A stretch of DNA of 49,319 nucleotides from JANQPC01 sp039208375 (lineage in GTDB: Bacteria; Pseudomonadota; Alphaproteobacteria; Rhodobacterales; Rhodobacteraceae). Under the pieces are notes generated by a model. The model did not search any database. It was not told the origin of the DNA and saw only the letters and a list, made by a program, of their open reading frames with translations. The first letter of the stretch is position 1. Every line of letters starts with the position of its first letter. Location: the NCBI GenBank assembly GCA_039208375.1, contig JBCCRC010000020.1, positions 1 through 49,319 on the forward strand, read 5' to 3'. This document shows positions 41,601 to 49,144 of the stretch, one piece after another. A program made the translations under genes and the position numbers.

Positions 41601-41804
41601 GGCGCGGAACAGGCGCGCCTCTCCAAATCCCTCGAAAAGCTCGAAAAGGATTTGCGCGGCCTGCGTGGACGCCTTGGGAACCCCAAGTTCATCGAAAGTG
41701 CGCCCGAAGAGGTGGTGGAAGAAACGCGTGAGATGGCGGCGGAGAAGGAGGCAGAGGAAACCCGCCTCAAAACCGCCCTCGCCCGGCTTGCGGAGGTGGC
41801 GTGA
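38685..41804 (+). CDS. valS: Valyl-tRNA synthetase
   Basis: Class I synthetase, 1039 residues, charging tRNA-Val. The HIGH-type motif is HMGH (52-55) after PPPNVTGAL, and KMSKS lies at 682-686. The CP1 editing domain carries TSRPETMLGD. The C-terminal coiled coil (SLEKLEKDLRGLRGRLGNPK) binds tRNA. A 25-30 residue insertion near residues 410-438 is encoded by two GC-rich palindromes (39925-39983) and breaks no motif. The start MAMDKTFNAAEAE is conserved-looking. It is followed by the aminotransferase gene after 6 bp. Confidence 0.97.
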   Translation: MAMDKTFNAAEAEPRLYAGWTEAGAFRAGANASRDETFSIMIPPPNVTGALHMGHAFNNTLQDILTRWHRMRGFDTLWQPGTDHAGIATQMVVERELAKTNRRRTDFSRDEFLELVWQQKQKSRGNIRAQLEQLGASCDWDREAFTMAGAPGDPEGTPGGQNFHDAVIRVFVDMYEKGLIYRGKRLVNWDPHFETAISDLEVENTEVDGHMWHFKYPLAGGETYEYVEKDEDGNVTLRETRDYISIATSRPETMLGDGAVAVHPSDERYAPIVGKLCEIPVGPKEHRRLIPIITDEYPDPEFGSGAVKITGAHDFNDYEVAKRGGIPMYRLMDTKGAMRDDGAPYAEAAEIALAVARGEQTLGEAETDALNLVPDDLRGLDRFDARKRVVEQITSEGLAVMVPETDPRLGAKTAPAPEPGPLDDEEVPGQARDGVARVPFIEPKKIMQPFGDRSKVVIEPMLTDQWFVDAEKIVGPAIDAVKDGTVAILPEQDKKVYFNWLDNIEPWCISRQLWWGHQIPVWYGPQMREDDELWSTEDGSRADGWVTFCAANEDDAAKKASEFYGNFERYTEAEYRFHPDRDTAMLEGIKTLNDDKIIHLYRDPDVLDTWFSSGLWPIGTLGWPEDTEALQKYFPTSVLVTGFDIIFFWVARMMMMQYAVVDKHPFDTVYVHALVRDEKGKKMSKSLGNVLDPLDLVDEFGADAVRFTLTSMAAMGRDLKLSTSRIQGYRNFGTKLWNAFRFAEMNGVFEGRAQAAAPPAAQHTVNRWIIGETARVREEVDTALAAFRFNDAANTLYAFVWGRVCDWYLEFSKPLFASESIEITEETRATMAWVLDQCLVLLHPIMPFITEELWGLSAKRAKMLVHADWPTYTPADLVDAAAEAEMRWVIAIIESVRSVRGEMNVPAALQVDLLQLELDEAGQAAWEKNAGLIQRLARINSVTPSAEAPKGAATITVPGGTYCLPLADIIDVGAEQARLSKSLEKLEKDLRGLRGRLGNPKFIESAPEEVVEETREMAAEKEAEETRLKTALARLAEVA
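39925..39983. repeat. Two GC palindromes inserted in frame within valS
   Basis: CCCCGGC-(6 nt)-GCCGGGG at 39925-39944 and GTCCCGGG-(5 nt)-CCCGGGAC at 39963-39983 lie 18 bp apart inside valS. They encode PAPEPGPL and EVPGQARDGV-type peptides, out of character for the enzyme. They resemble the REP-like palindromic elements that are common in intergenic regions of alphaproteobacteria (a recollection), comparable to Rickettsia palindromic elements that insert inside genes. Confidence 0.6.
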
Positions 41805-41810
41805 GCCGCG

Positions 41811-42911
41811 ATGCCCGGCCCCCGCTTCACCCCGCTTGTTGAAAGCCTGCCGGCTACCGTGCCCTTCGTGGGCCCGGAGGCACAGGAACGCGCGCGGGGC
41901 GCGCCCTTTGCCGCGCGGCTGGGCGCCAACGAAAGCGTTTTCGGGCCCTCGCCCAAGGCCATCGCAGCGATGACAGAGGCTGCGGGCCGCGCTTGGATGT
42001 ATGGCGATCCCGAAAGCCACGATCTGCGCCATGCGCTTGCCGTACATCACGGCGTGGCTGCGGATGAGATCGTTGTGGGCGAAGGGATCGACGGGTTGTT
42101 GGGTTACCTTGCCCGCCTCACGCTGGATCCCGGCGACGTAGCTGTCACCTCCGATGGCGCCTATCCGACCTTCAACTACCATGTAGCGGGCTATGGCGGG
42201 CGGCTAGAAAAGGTGCCCTACCGGGCGGATTGCGAAGACCCGGACGGTCTCATCGCAAGGGCTCGGGCCACCGGCGCCAAGCTTATCTACCTTGCAAACC
42301 CGGACAATCCGATGGGCGGCTGGCATACAGCCGAAGCCGTGCAGTCCATGATCGCCGCACTCCCAGAAGGCACGCTTCTAGCCCTCGACGAAGCTTATAT
42401 CGAGCTTGCGCCGGAGGGCACCGCACCGCACTTTGATACGTCTAACCCAAGGGTACTGCGGCTGCGCACCTTCTCAAAGGCCTACGGTCTCGCAGGGGCT
42501 CGCGTCGGCTATGCGATCGGGCATCGCGATGTGATCCGCGCTTTTGAGAAGATCCGCAATCACTTCGGCATGTCCCGCGTTTCGCAAGCCGGGGCCTTGG
42601 CCGCTCTCGCTGATACGGCGTGGCTGGCAGAGGTTCAGCTGCGCGTAGCCGAGGCCCGTGACCGGATCGCGAAAATCGCGCGCGCGAACGGGCTGGCGCC
42701 CCTCCCCTCCGCCACCAACTTCGTCGCAATCGATTGCGGGGCCGATGGCGCACGGGCACGAGCGCTTCTGGAACAGCTTGTTGCACTCGGCATCTTCGTT
42801 CGAATGCCCTTTGTCGCACCACAGGATCGTTGCATTCGCGTCAGCTGCGGCACCGTGGCTGATCTCGACGCGTTCGAAAAAGCCCTCCCCATCGCCCTTT
42901 CCGCGACATAA
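41811..42911 (+). CDS. HisC-like PLP aminotransferase (class I/II)
   Basis: A 366-residue fold I aminotransferase. PLP Lys223 is in RTFSKAYGLAGARVGY, and the family contacts LGANESVFGPSP near residue 37, YLANPDNPMG at 160 and ALDEAYIELA at 191 follow. This pattern fits histidinol-phosphate or aromatic aminotransferases. It might supply histidine or another amino acid; no other histidine gene is near. It follows valS by 6 bp and is probably co-transcribed. Confidence 0.88.
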   Translation: MPGPRFTPLVESLPATVPFVGPEAQERARGAPFAARLGANESVFGPSPKAIAAMTEAAGRAWMYGDPESHDLRHALAVHHGVAADEIVVGEGIDGLLGYLARLTLDPGDVAVTSDGAYPTFNYHVAGYGGRLEKVPYRADCEDPDGLIARARATGAKLIYLANPDNPMGGWHTAEAVQSMIAALPEGTLLALDEAYIELAPEGTAPHFDTSNPRVLRLRTFSKAYGLAGARVGYAIGHRDVIRAFEKIRNHFGMSRVSQAGALAALADTAWLAEVQLRVAEARDRIAKIARANGLAPLPSATNFVAIDCGADGARARALLEQLVALGIFVRMPFVAPQDRCIRVSCGTVADLDAFEKALPIALSAT

Positions 42912-42963
42912 TATCGCACTACCTTCTGGGCGTCGAAAGATGTCGGCCGGAAGGAGCCTTGCG

Positions 42964-43155
42964 ATGTCGGAACAGGATATCTTGATCCATATGGGTGTGT
43001 TTGCGCTGATCCTAGCAGCGATCTGCACGTTGTTTCTCACGACCGGCCTTCCAGGCGTATTGGTTGGCGCATTCATCTTCGATCGCATTGTTCGCCGCTA
43101 TGAAGTGGCCCGGAGCATGTCCACTGTGCCAGCCGAGATGCGCCACGGCCGGTAA
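42964..43155 (+). CDS. Small membrane protein, 63 aa
   Basis: A 63-residue protein. It has one or two transmembrane segments (GVFALILAAICTLFLTTGL at about 11-29, then GVLVGAFIFDRIV) and a basic, His-containing C-terminus. AAGGAGCCTTGCG precedes the ATG, a strong ribosome binding site. It is shorter than most gene-finder thresholds and has no recognised family. It follows the aminotransferase by 52 bp and precedes another 63-residue membrane protein. Confidence 0.65.
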   Translation: MSEQDILIHMGVFALILAAICTLFLTTGLPGVLVGAFIFDRIVRRYEVARSMSTVPAEMRHGR

Positions 43156-43202
43156 AGCCCTCTTTACTTTTCTTTCGGGAGCAACCTGCTACCGTTTCAG
43201 GC

Positions 43203-43394
43203 ATGCGTGGATCCCGCCCCAATCTCGGCGTTGCCGAAAACTACACGAGCGCCTTCCTCGTCAGCGCGTTTTTTTTGCTGATCGTAGTTCTTTTAGCCAT
43301 ATGGGCCGTCTGGGGCTTTCTTGCAGTTCTTTTTGTGGGCTTTATTGCGGAGCGTGCGCTTCGCATCGAAGCACGCCGCACGCGCCGCGAGTAG
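43203..43394 (+). CDS. Small membrane protein, 63 aa (second)
   Basis: A 63-residue protein with one or two hydrophobic segments (AFLVSAFFLLIVVLLAIWAV and FLAVLFVGFIAERAL) between a short polar N-terminus and a basic C-terminus (RIEARRTRRE). It resembles the preceding gene in length and layout but not clearly in sequence. AGG upstream offers only a weak ribosome binding site. Its stop is 4 bp from the convergent aminotransferase end. Unknown function. Confidence 0.55.
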   Translation: MRGSRPNLGVAENYTSAFLVSAFFLLIVVLLAIWAVWGFLAVLFVGFIAERALRIEARRTRRE

Positions 43395-43398
43395 CTAT

Positions 43399-44595
43399 CT
43401 AAGGCCGTGAGAGCACTTCTGCCGCCGCGCCCAACGCCCCTGAGCCATGCGGAATGTCACATGCCTTGAGCCCGGCCTCGATGGCGCCGAGCGCCCCCAT
43501 AATCATATGGGCGTTCAGATGGCCCATATGCCCAATCCGAAACGCGCTATCACCCTCAGGATCCTCGGCGTCCGCCATCCCGATGGGCTTGCCGAGCGTA
43601 AGGTCGGCTGACTGCCGCACCCAGGTGCGTAACTTACGGGAATGCTCCGGTGACGTTCGAACGGTGGTTACTGCATGGCTTCGGATTTCCGGCTCAGCCA
43701 CGTTGAGCCTAAGGGCGCCGGCCGCGGCCCAGGCCTCAACCGCCGCCCAAACCGCGCGCGCAATCCGCTCGTGCCGTGCCCAGACCGCCGCCAAACCCTC
43801 TTCTTCGATCATCGAAAGCGCCTCGCGCAGCCCGTAGAGGTGATGCGTCGGCGCCGTGCCGCAAAAGTATTGATAGAACGTTTCGGGCGCGACGCGGGGC
43901 CGCCAATCCCAGTACGAGGTCACGCAGTCGGCCGCCTCGCGGGCGGCGTTGGCGTGCGCGTTGAAATAAACGAAGGCCAGCCCGGGCGGCACCATCAAGC
44001 CTTTCTGGCACCCTGTCACCATCACGTCACAACCCCAAGCGTCCATCTCAAAAACATCGCAAGCAAGGCAGGCAATGCAATCAACCATCAAAAGCGCGGG
44101 GTGCCCGGCAGCATCGATCGCATCGCGCAACGCCGCGATGTCCGTGCGCACACTTGTTGCGGTATCCACCTGCACCGCCATTACGGCCTTGATCCGGGCC
44201 TCCCTATCGGCTGCGAGGCGCTCCTTGAGGCGTGCGGGATCGACGGCACTCTGTCGCCCGAAATCGAGCACTTCTACGCCCACCCCCATGCGCGCAGCCA
44301 TCTCGCCCCAACCATGCGCGAAAGCGCCAGTGGCGCAGACGAGCGCCTGATCTCCACGGGAGAATACGTTGGAAATCGCGGCTTCCCACCCGGCATGACC
44401 ATTGCCGATATAGATCGCACAAGCGCCTTCAGTGCGCGCGACGCCCTTCAGGCCCTCAACAAGCTCCGGAACCATGTCCACCAACTCGCCTTCATAGATG
44501 TTGGGCGCGGCCCGGTGCATTGCGCGCAAAACGCGATCCGGCATGACAGACGGGCCGGGAATGGCGAGGTAGTCGCGCCCTGTTGCGAGTGTCAT
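43399..44595 (-). CDS. Serine-glyoxylate-type aminotransferase (class V)
   Basis: A 398-residue class V PLP enzyme. PLP Lys198 is in VTGCQKGLM; the IYIGNGHAGWE loop and VDCIACLACD fit the alanine/serine-glyoxylate aminotransferase group (purine-catabolic or serine-cycle AGXT-like). It would convert glyoxylate and an amino donor to glycine and a keto acid. The start MTLATGRDYLAIPGPS is supported by AAGG upstream; the longer frame adds ten residues. Substrate is inferred from family. Divergent from the ABC exporter (132-bp spacer). Confidence 0.87.
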   Translation of the reverse strand: MTLATGRDYLAIPGPSVMPDRVLRAMHRAAPNIYEGELVDMVPELVEGLKGVARTEGACAIYIGNGHAGWEAAISNVFSRGDQALVCATGAFAHGWGEMAARMGVGVEVLDFGRQSAVDPARLKERLAADREARIKAVMAVQVDTATSVRTDIAALRDAIDAAGHPALLMVDCIACLACDVFEMDAWGCDVMVTGCQKGLMVPPGLAFVYFNAHANAAREAADCVTSYWDWRPRVAPETFYQYFCGTAPTHHLYGLREALSMIEEEGLAAVWARHERIARAVWAAVEAWAAAGALRLNVAEPEIRSHAVTTVRTSPEHSRKLRTWVRQSADLTLGKPIGMADAEDPEGDSAFRIGHMGHLNAHMIMGALGAIEAGLKACDIPHGSGALGAAAEVLSRP

Positions 44596-44727
44596 TGGAA
44601 TGCCTTGAAGTCGGTGCCGAAACACCGCATCTAGCGGGCGTCGCGCAACCGGTCAATTGCTGCCGCCTTGCCAGCGCAAGCTGCAGCGTCTAACCCGAAA
44701 CGTCATGTCACATCCTGCGAGCCTTCG

Positions 44728-46503
44728 GTGAACCGTCCCTCTGAAGATCCACGCTACAGAGCGATCCCTCTGGTCCACCGGCTCTGGCGCGGCTACCTGC
44801 GTGAACACTGGCGCTGGCTTGGGGCTGCTGCCTTGCTCACCATCATCGATGGCTCGACGCTCGGCATACTCAGCTACACCCTTCAGCCTATCTTCGATGA
44901 TGTTCTTGTCGGCGGCGATGGTGACGCAATCTGGTGGATTGCAGGAGCGGTTCTTGCCCTCTTTTGTGTACGCGCCGTTGCATCTGTGGGCCAGCAGATC
45001 ATTCTCGCCCGCGTCGGCCAGTTGGCCTCCACCCGCATGCAGGCCGATCTGGTGACGCATCTGATGCGGCTTGATAGCCTGTTCTTCCACGACAACCCAC
45101 CGGGCCAATTGATGGAGCGGGTTCAGGGCGATACTGGCGTCATTCAGAACGTGTGGCGCACCCTAATCCAAGGCGTGGCGCGCGATACAGTGGCGCTCAT
45201 CTCTCTGGCCGTTGTCGCCATTTCAATCGATCCGGTTTGGACGTTGACGGCCCTGATTGGAGTGCCGGTTCTGGTGTTACCGGGCCTGATCCTCCAACGC
45301 TATATCCGGAAAAAAAGCCTTCTGATGCGGCAGCTTGCAGCGGAACGCTCAACTCGACTGAGTGAGATCTTCAACGGGATCGATCCCATCAAGCTAAACC
45401 GGCTTGAGAATTACCAGGAAAGCCGCTTTCGCCAAACGGTGAACCGGATCGTTCGCGAACAAATCAAAACTTCGGCCAGCGCCTCGATGCTGCCGGGCTT
45501 ACTCGACGTGATGACGGGGGTTGGGTTTTTCGCGGTCATGGTCCTCGGGGGGCAAGACGTTCTTTCGGGCGAGAAAACCGTCGGTCAGTTCATGTCATTT
45601 TTCACCGCGATGGCGCTGGCGTTCCAGCCGATGCGGCGGCTTGCGGGCGTTGGCGCGCATCTGCAAAGCACCGCTGCCAGTCTAGAGCGGATCTACACCT
45701 TGTTCGATACAAGCGCGTCAATCGTCTCGCCGCCGTCTCCGGCCGTGACGCCGAGCGACACGCGCATTGAATTTGAGGCGGTGGGATTTGCATATGAGCG
45801 GCATCCCGTACTGCAAAAGGCAAGTTTCACAGCCGAGGCTGGGCAAACCACTGCGCTTGTCGGCGCGTCGGGTGCGGGCAAAAGCACCGTCTTCAAACTG
45901 CTATCGCGGCTCGTTGAGCGCGATCACGGGCGCATCACCATAGGCGGAACGCCAATCGAAGAAATAGAACTGGGTGAACTGCGTGGTCTCTTTTCGGTGG
46001 TGACACAGGATGCGCTGCTGTTCGATGAAACTGTGCGCGAAAATATCGTTCTGGGCCGGCCAGATGTCACCGATACCGAGATTTCGCAGGCCACCGATAC
46101 GGCCAACCTCGGCGAGTTCGTCGCCTCGCAACCGGGCGGATTGGAAACGCGCGTCGGCCCGCGGGGCATGAGCCTGTCTGGTGGCCAGCGTCAACGCGTT
46201 GCAATCGCCCGCGCGGTGATGCGCAATGCGCCGATCCTTTTGCTTGATGAGGCAACGTCTTCTCTGGATGCGCAAAGCGAGGCGGCGGTGCAAGCCGCAC
46301 TTGAGGCTCTTTCGCGGAATCGCACGACGCTCGTGATTGCCCACCGGCTTTCGACGATCCGGAACGCAAGCAAGATCGTAGTACTCGATCAGGGCCGCGT
46401 AGTGGATTCCGGCACACATGAGGAACTGCTTGCCCGGGGCGGGCGATACGCTGATCTTTATCGGCTTCAGTTCGCCGAGGAAGACTCGCGCGAAGCCTCG
46501 TAG
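44728..46503 (+). CDS. MsbA-like ABC exporter (fused permease-ATPase)
   Basis: A 591-residue half-transporter. It has six transmembrane helices (first: WLGAAALLTIIDGSTLG), then an ATPase with Walker A GASGAGKST at 379, signature LSGGQRQR at 483 and Walker B ILLLDEATSSLD near 503. The order matches MsbA/lipid or multidrug exporters. It functions as a homodimer or with a partner not seen here. The start is uncertain: GTG 44728 or TTG 44668 (611 residues). It overlaps the convergent GT2 gene by 37 bp. Confidence 0.93.
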   Translation: MNRPSEDPRYRAIPLVHRLWRGYLREHWRWLGAAALLTIIDGSTLGILSYTLQPIFDDVLVGGDGDAIWWIAGAVLALFCVRAVASVGQQIILARVGQLASTRMQADLVTHLMRLDSLFFHDNPPGQLMERVQGDTGVIQNVWRTLIQGVARDTVALISLAVVAISIDPVWTLTALIGVPVLVLPGLILQRYIRKKSLLMRQLAAERSTRLSEIFNGIDPIKLNRLENYQESRFRQTVNRIVREQIKTSASASMLPGLLDVMTGVGFFAVMVLGGQDVLSGEKTVGQFMSFFTAMALAFQPMRRLAGVGAHLQSTAASLERIYTLFDTSASIVSPPSPAVTPSDTRIEFEAVGFAYERHPVLQKASFTAEAGQTTALVGASGAGKSTVFKLLSRLVERDHGRITIGGTPIEEIELGELRGLFSVVTQDALLFDETVRENIVLGRPDVTDTEISQATDTANLGEFVASQPGGLETRVGPRGMSLSGGQRQRVAIARAVMRNAPILLLDEATSSLDAQSEAAVQAALEALSRNRTTLVIAHRLSTIRNASKIVVLDQGRVVDSGTHEELLARGGRYADLYRLQFAEEDSREAS

Positions 46504-47174
46504 CTCTTCGCCAAGCGCGCCGGGTCGGCCCCGCTGAAATATCGTAGCAACGTCACACCATTTCGTGCACCGCGGATGACCCACCCCTCCGCCTCGTAGC
46601 GCGAGGCCGAGGTTGAGGCGACCGTCGCAAGCGGCAGCAACCTACGGCGCAGCCGGCGCGCCAGCGCGACATCTTCCATCAGCGGCAACTCAGGGTAGCC
46701 ACCCACGGCCTCAAGCTGGGCCTTGGAGATGACGAGCCCCTGATCGCCATAGGGCAATGCAAAGAGGCGCGCGCGCAGGTTGGCCCAGCCCGCGACGATT
46801 TGGGGCAAAAGCCCCGTCGCCCGAAACCGAAGCCGGAAATACCCGGCGCGGCCCGGATGCGCGGCAATATGGGCCAGCACCTCGGCGGCCCAGCCGGGAG
46901 CAAGCTCTGTGTCGGCATGAAGAATTAAAAGCCACTCGCCCCGCGATGCGGCAATGCCGCGCGCCACTTGCAGACCGCGCCCGCGTTTGCACTCGATCAC
47001 TTCGGCCCCTGCGTCCAGCCCGATCGCACGAGTGTCGTCAGTGGAACCGCCGTCAGTGAGAGTGAGATCACGGATCAAGCCGGCATCAAGCCCTTCTATC
47101 AGTGAACGAAGGGTTCCCGGCAAGGCTTCAGCCGCGTTGAGCGTGGGAATGACAACCGACAGCGGCGCGGGCAT
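46467..47174 (-). CDS. Family 2 glycosyltransferase
   Basis: A 235-residue GT2-type enzyme. N-terminal SVVIPTLNAAEAL, then TLTDGGSTDDT (the D-G-S contacts) and LILHADTELAPGW (DxD-type site) are present; GYPELPLMEDVALARRL is the acceptor/catalytic ED motif. It matches the TIGR04283-type family from memory. The acceptor is unknown. AAGGGACACC precedes the ATG. It overlaps the 3' end of the ABC gene by 37 bp in opposite orientation. Confidence 0.9.
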   Translation of the reverse strand: MPAPLSVVIPTLNAAEALPGTLRSLIEGLDAGLIRDLTLTDGGSTDDTRAIGLDAGAEVIECKRGRGLQVARGIAASRGEWLLILHADTELAPGWAAEVLAHIAAHPGRAGYFRLRFRATGLLPQIVAGWANLRARLFALPYGDQGLVISKAQLEAVGGYPELPLMEDVALARRLRRRLLPLATVASTSASRYEAEGWVIRGARNGVTLLRYFSGADPARLAKSYEASRESSSAN

Positions 47175-47236
47175 GGTCGTGGTGTCCCTTTTCGCCTCTT
47201 CCTATATCTCTGGGGCAACACGCGGAAGGGCGGGAT

Positions 47237-47971
47237 ATGGACGAGCGCATAATACTGGCAATCGGCGGGGCAGATCGCGAAGCATTCCTCCAGGGCCTTG
47301 TCACGAATGATGTGTCCTTGGCAACGTCGGGCATTGTCTACGCGGCCCTCCTCACGCCACAAGGCAAATACCTCTCTGATTTCTTTCTGCGCGCGCAAGA
47401 TGAAGAGATTCTTCTCGACGTGGCGGAAAGCCAGGCGCAAGCGCTCGCCCAGCGCCTTTCGATGTACAAGCTGAGGGCCGATGTCGCGATCACGGTCTCA
47501 CCCCTCAAGGTGAGCATCGGAACTGGCCCTGCCCCAGCGGGAGCTGATCGAGATCCGCGGCACCCCGACCTGGGTTGGCGGTTGTATGGGGAGGCCGCCA
47601 CGAGCGACGGCACCGATTATGACGCGATCCGTGTGGCGCACTGTATTCCGGCAGCCGGCGTCGAACTGATCTCAAACGACACGTTCGTCCTAGAGGCTGG
47701 GTTTGAGCGGCTCAACGGCGTAGATTTCCGTAAAGGTTGCTACGTAGGCCAGGAAGTGACCGCGCGGATGAAGCACAAGACGTCTCTTCGGAAGGGCTTT
47801 GCAACGGTAAACGTTGCGGGCGAGGCGCCCGTGGGCACTGAGATCACGTCAGAGGGCAAGCCCGCGGGCACTCTTTACACGCAAAGCGGCGGGCGCGGCA
47901 TCGCGTATTTGCGATTTGACCGCGCAGAGGGGCCGATGCAGGCAGGTACGGCGGCTGTCACTTACCCCTAA
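47237..47971 (+). CDS. ygfZ: YgfZ/GcvT-like folate-binding protein (iron-sulfur assembly)
   Basis: A 244-residue protein with the YgfZ signature KGCYVGQE at 166-173, which carries the conserved Cys used in iron-sulfur cluster maintenance in the MnmE/MiaB context. The first half (FLQGLVTNDV near residue 17) fits the GcvT-like fold. GGAAGGGCGGGAT precedes the ATG. It is divergent from the GT2 gene and convergent with efp 3 bp away. Confidence 0.93.
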   Translation: MDERIILAIGGADREAFLQGLVTNDVSLATSGIVYAALLTPQGKYLSDFFLRAQDEEILLDVAESQAQALAQRLSMYKLRADVAITVSPLKVSIGTGPAPAGADRDPRHPDLGWRLYGEAATSDGTDYDAIRVAHCIPAAGVELISNDTFVLEAGFERLNGVDFRKGCYVGQEVTARMKHKTSLRKGFATVNVAGEAPVGTEITSEGKPAGTLYTQSGGRGIAYLRFDRAEGPMQAGTAAVTYP

Positions 47972-47974
47972 GGG

Positions 47975-48538
47975 TCAGGCGCGTTCGGAGTATTCCATCG
48001 TTTCGGTGTTCACGACGATGGCTTCGCCCTCGCCAACAAACGGCGGAATCATCACGCGGACGCCATTGTCGAGCACGGCGGGTTTGAAACTGTTTGCCGC
48101 CGTCTGACCCTTCACCACCGGTTCCGTCTCCACAACGGTGCAGGTCACTTTCTGCGGCACCGTCGCATTCAGCGCCTCGCTATCGTAAAATTCGACGACG
48201 ATCGTCATACCGTCCTGTAGGAACGGGCGCCGTTCCCCCAGAAGTTCGGCGGGAAGTTCGATTTGCTCGAAGGTTTCGCTATCCATGAAGACAAGGTTGC
48301 CGTCACTCTCATAGAGAAACTGCTGATCTTTCTGTTCCAGACGCACGCGTTCCACCTTGTCGGCAGACCGGAAGCGCTCGTTGAGCTTGGAGCCACTGCG
48401 CAGGTTACGAAGCTCTACCTGAGCAAAGGCACCGCCCTTGCCGGGCTTGACGTGATCAACCTTAACCGCGGCCCACAATCCGCCGTTATGTTCAAGAACG
48501 TTTCCGGCGCGAATCTCATTTCCGTTGATCTTCGGCAT
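47975..48538 (-). CDS. efp: Translation elongation factor P
   Basis: A 187-residue EF-P relieving ribosome stalling at polyproline. Lys34 in the loop KPGKGGAFAQ is the position modified in EF-P, and the OB-fold VLDNGVRVMIPPFVGEGEAI marks the C-terminal domain. The start MPKINGNEIRAGN at 48538 is standard. The modifying enzymes are not in the window. The 218-bp region upstream carries nested inverted repeats shared with the divergent DUF6280 gene. Confidence 0.97.
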   Translation of the reverse strand: MPKINGNEIRAGNVLEHNGGLWAAVKVDHVKPGKGGAFAQVELRNLRSGSKLNERFRSADKVERVRLEQKDQQFLYESDGNLVFMDSETFEQIELPAELLGERRPFLQDGMTIVVEFYDSEALNATVPQKVTCTVVETEPVVKGQTAANSFKPAVLDNGVRVMIPPFVGEGEAIVVNTETMEYSERA

Positions 48539-48620
48539 ATGGCGAATCCATGGCAAAAGGTTGAACCAGAGGTGCGGTTTGCTATATCTAGCGAGTGTTT
48601 GGCTGGCAAGACGACTACAT

Positions 48621-48678
48621 CCTGTTTGACATGCGGCTCAGATATGCATCAGGTGCATACCTGATATTCTCAAACAGG
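48621..48678. promoter_or_regulatory. Nested inverted repeats between efp and the DUF6280 gene
   Basis: Outer arms CCTGTTTGA (48621-48629) and TCAAACAGG (48670-48678) enclose ATCAGGTGCATACCTGAT (48648-48665), a palindrome with 7-bp arms and a 4-nt centre. The left outer arm includes TTGACA (48626-48631), a perfect -35 hexamer for a plus-strand promoter, and the palindrome covers the matching -10 region. Operator or RNA structure; not a terminator, since no T-run follows. Confidence 0.5.
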
Positions 48679-48756
48679 GCACCAGAATCGTCGTTAAACC
48701 CGCGATAAGAAGCGTCACGCCAAAACTGCAAGAGCAATAAAAAAGGACTCTCCCGT

Positions 48757-49077
48757 ATGGTCGATTTTGTGGACGGCACAGCATTCAACAACGAACAGGG
48801 CAACCGTGCTCGGAAGCTTTTTGCTGCCGTGGTGTTGGCGGCGCTGGACGATGCAATTGCCGACGACAAGAAGTATGGCAACGGGCCCGAACAGATCGCC
48901 CGCTGGGCGCGCTCGCGTGACGGGCGCGAAGTGCTCACCTGTGCTGGGATCGACCCGAATGAACGTGTGGTGAGCGGGCTCATGGAATTTGTGGGCAAAG
49001 GCGTGCGTACGTCGGTTGCCCTTTCGCGCGAAGAAAGCGAACGTCGCCAAGCCGCCGAACAGGCGCAGGCGGCCTAG
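48757..49077 (+). CDS. DUF6280 family protein
   Basis: A 106-residue cytoplasmic protein: MVDFVDGTAFNNEQGNRARK, then helical LFAAVVLAALDDAIADDKKY, ARSRDGREVLTCAGIDPNER and a Gln/Ala-rich tail. This is a Rhodobacteraceae-restricted type annotated DUF6280 (from memory). AAAGGACTCTCCCGT precedes the ATG. No motif indicates function. A strong terminator follows at 49101-49125. The upstream nested repeats suggest tight regulation. Confidence 0.85.
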   Translation: MVDFVDGTAFNNEQGNRARKLFAAVVLAALDDAIADDKKYGNGPEQIARWARSRDGREVLTCAGIDPNERVVSGLMEFVGKGVRTSVALSREESERRQAAEQAQAA

Positions 49078-49100
49078 GTCGCCAAAGACGCCTCTACGAC

Positions 49101-49126
49101 AAACGCGCCCCAACCGGGCGCGTTTT
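49101..49126. terminator. Intrinsic terminator, bidirectional
   Basis: Perfect 10-bp stem AAACGCGCCC (49101-49110) and GGGCGCGTTT (49116-49125) with loop CAACC, followed by TTTT on the plus strand and AAA-rich on the other side. It lies between the DUF6280 gene (plus) and the partial membrane protein gene (minus) and can serve both. Confidence 0.85.
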
Positions 49127-49144
49127 GCGTTTGAGGACATGCAG

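Noticed and set aside
40287..42182. 631-codon antisense ORF over valS and the aminotransferase
   Set aside because: It is the mirror of high-GC coding sequence on the plus strand, and its protein has no recognisable motif.
48648..48665. The palindrome as a lux box
   Set aside because: The ACCTG/CAGGT halves face the wrong way (inside-out) compared with the lux-box layout and no LuxI/LuxR pair is near.
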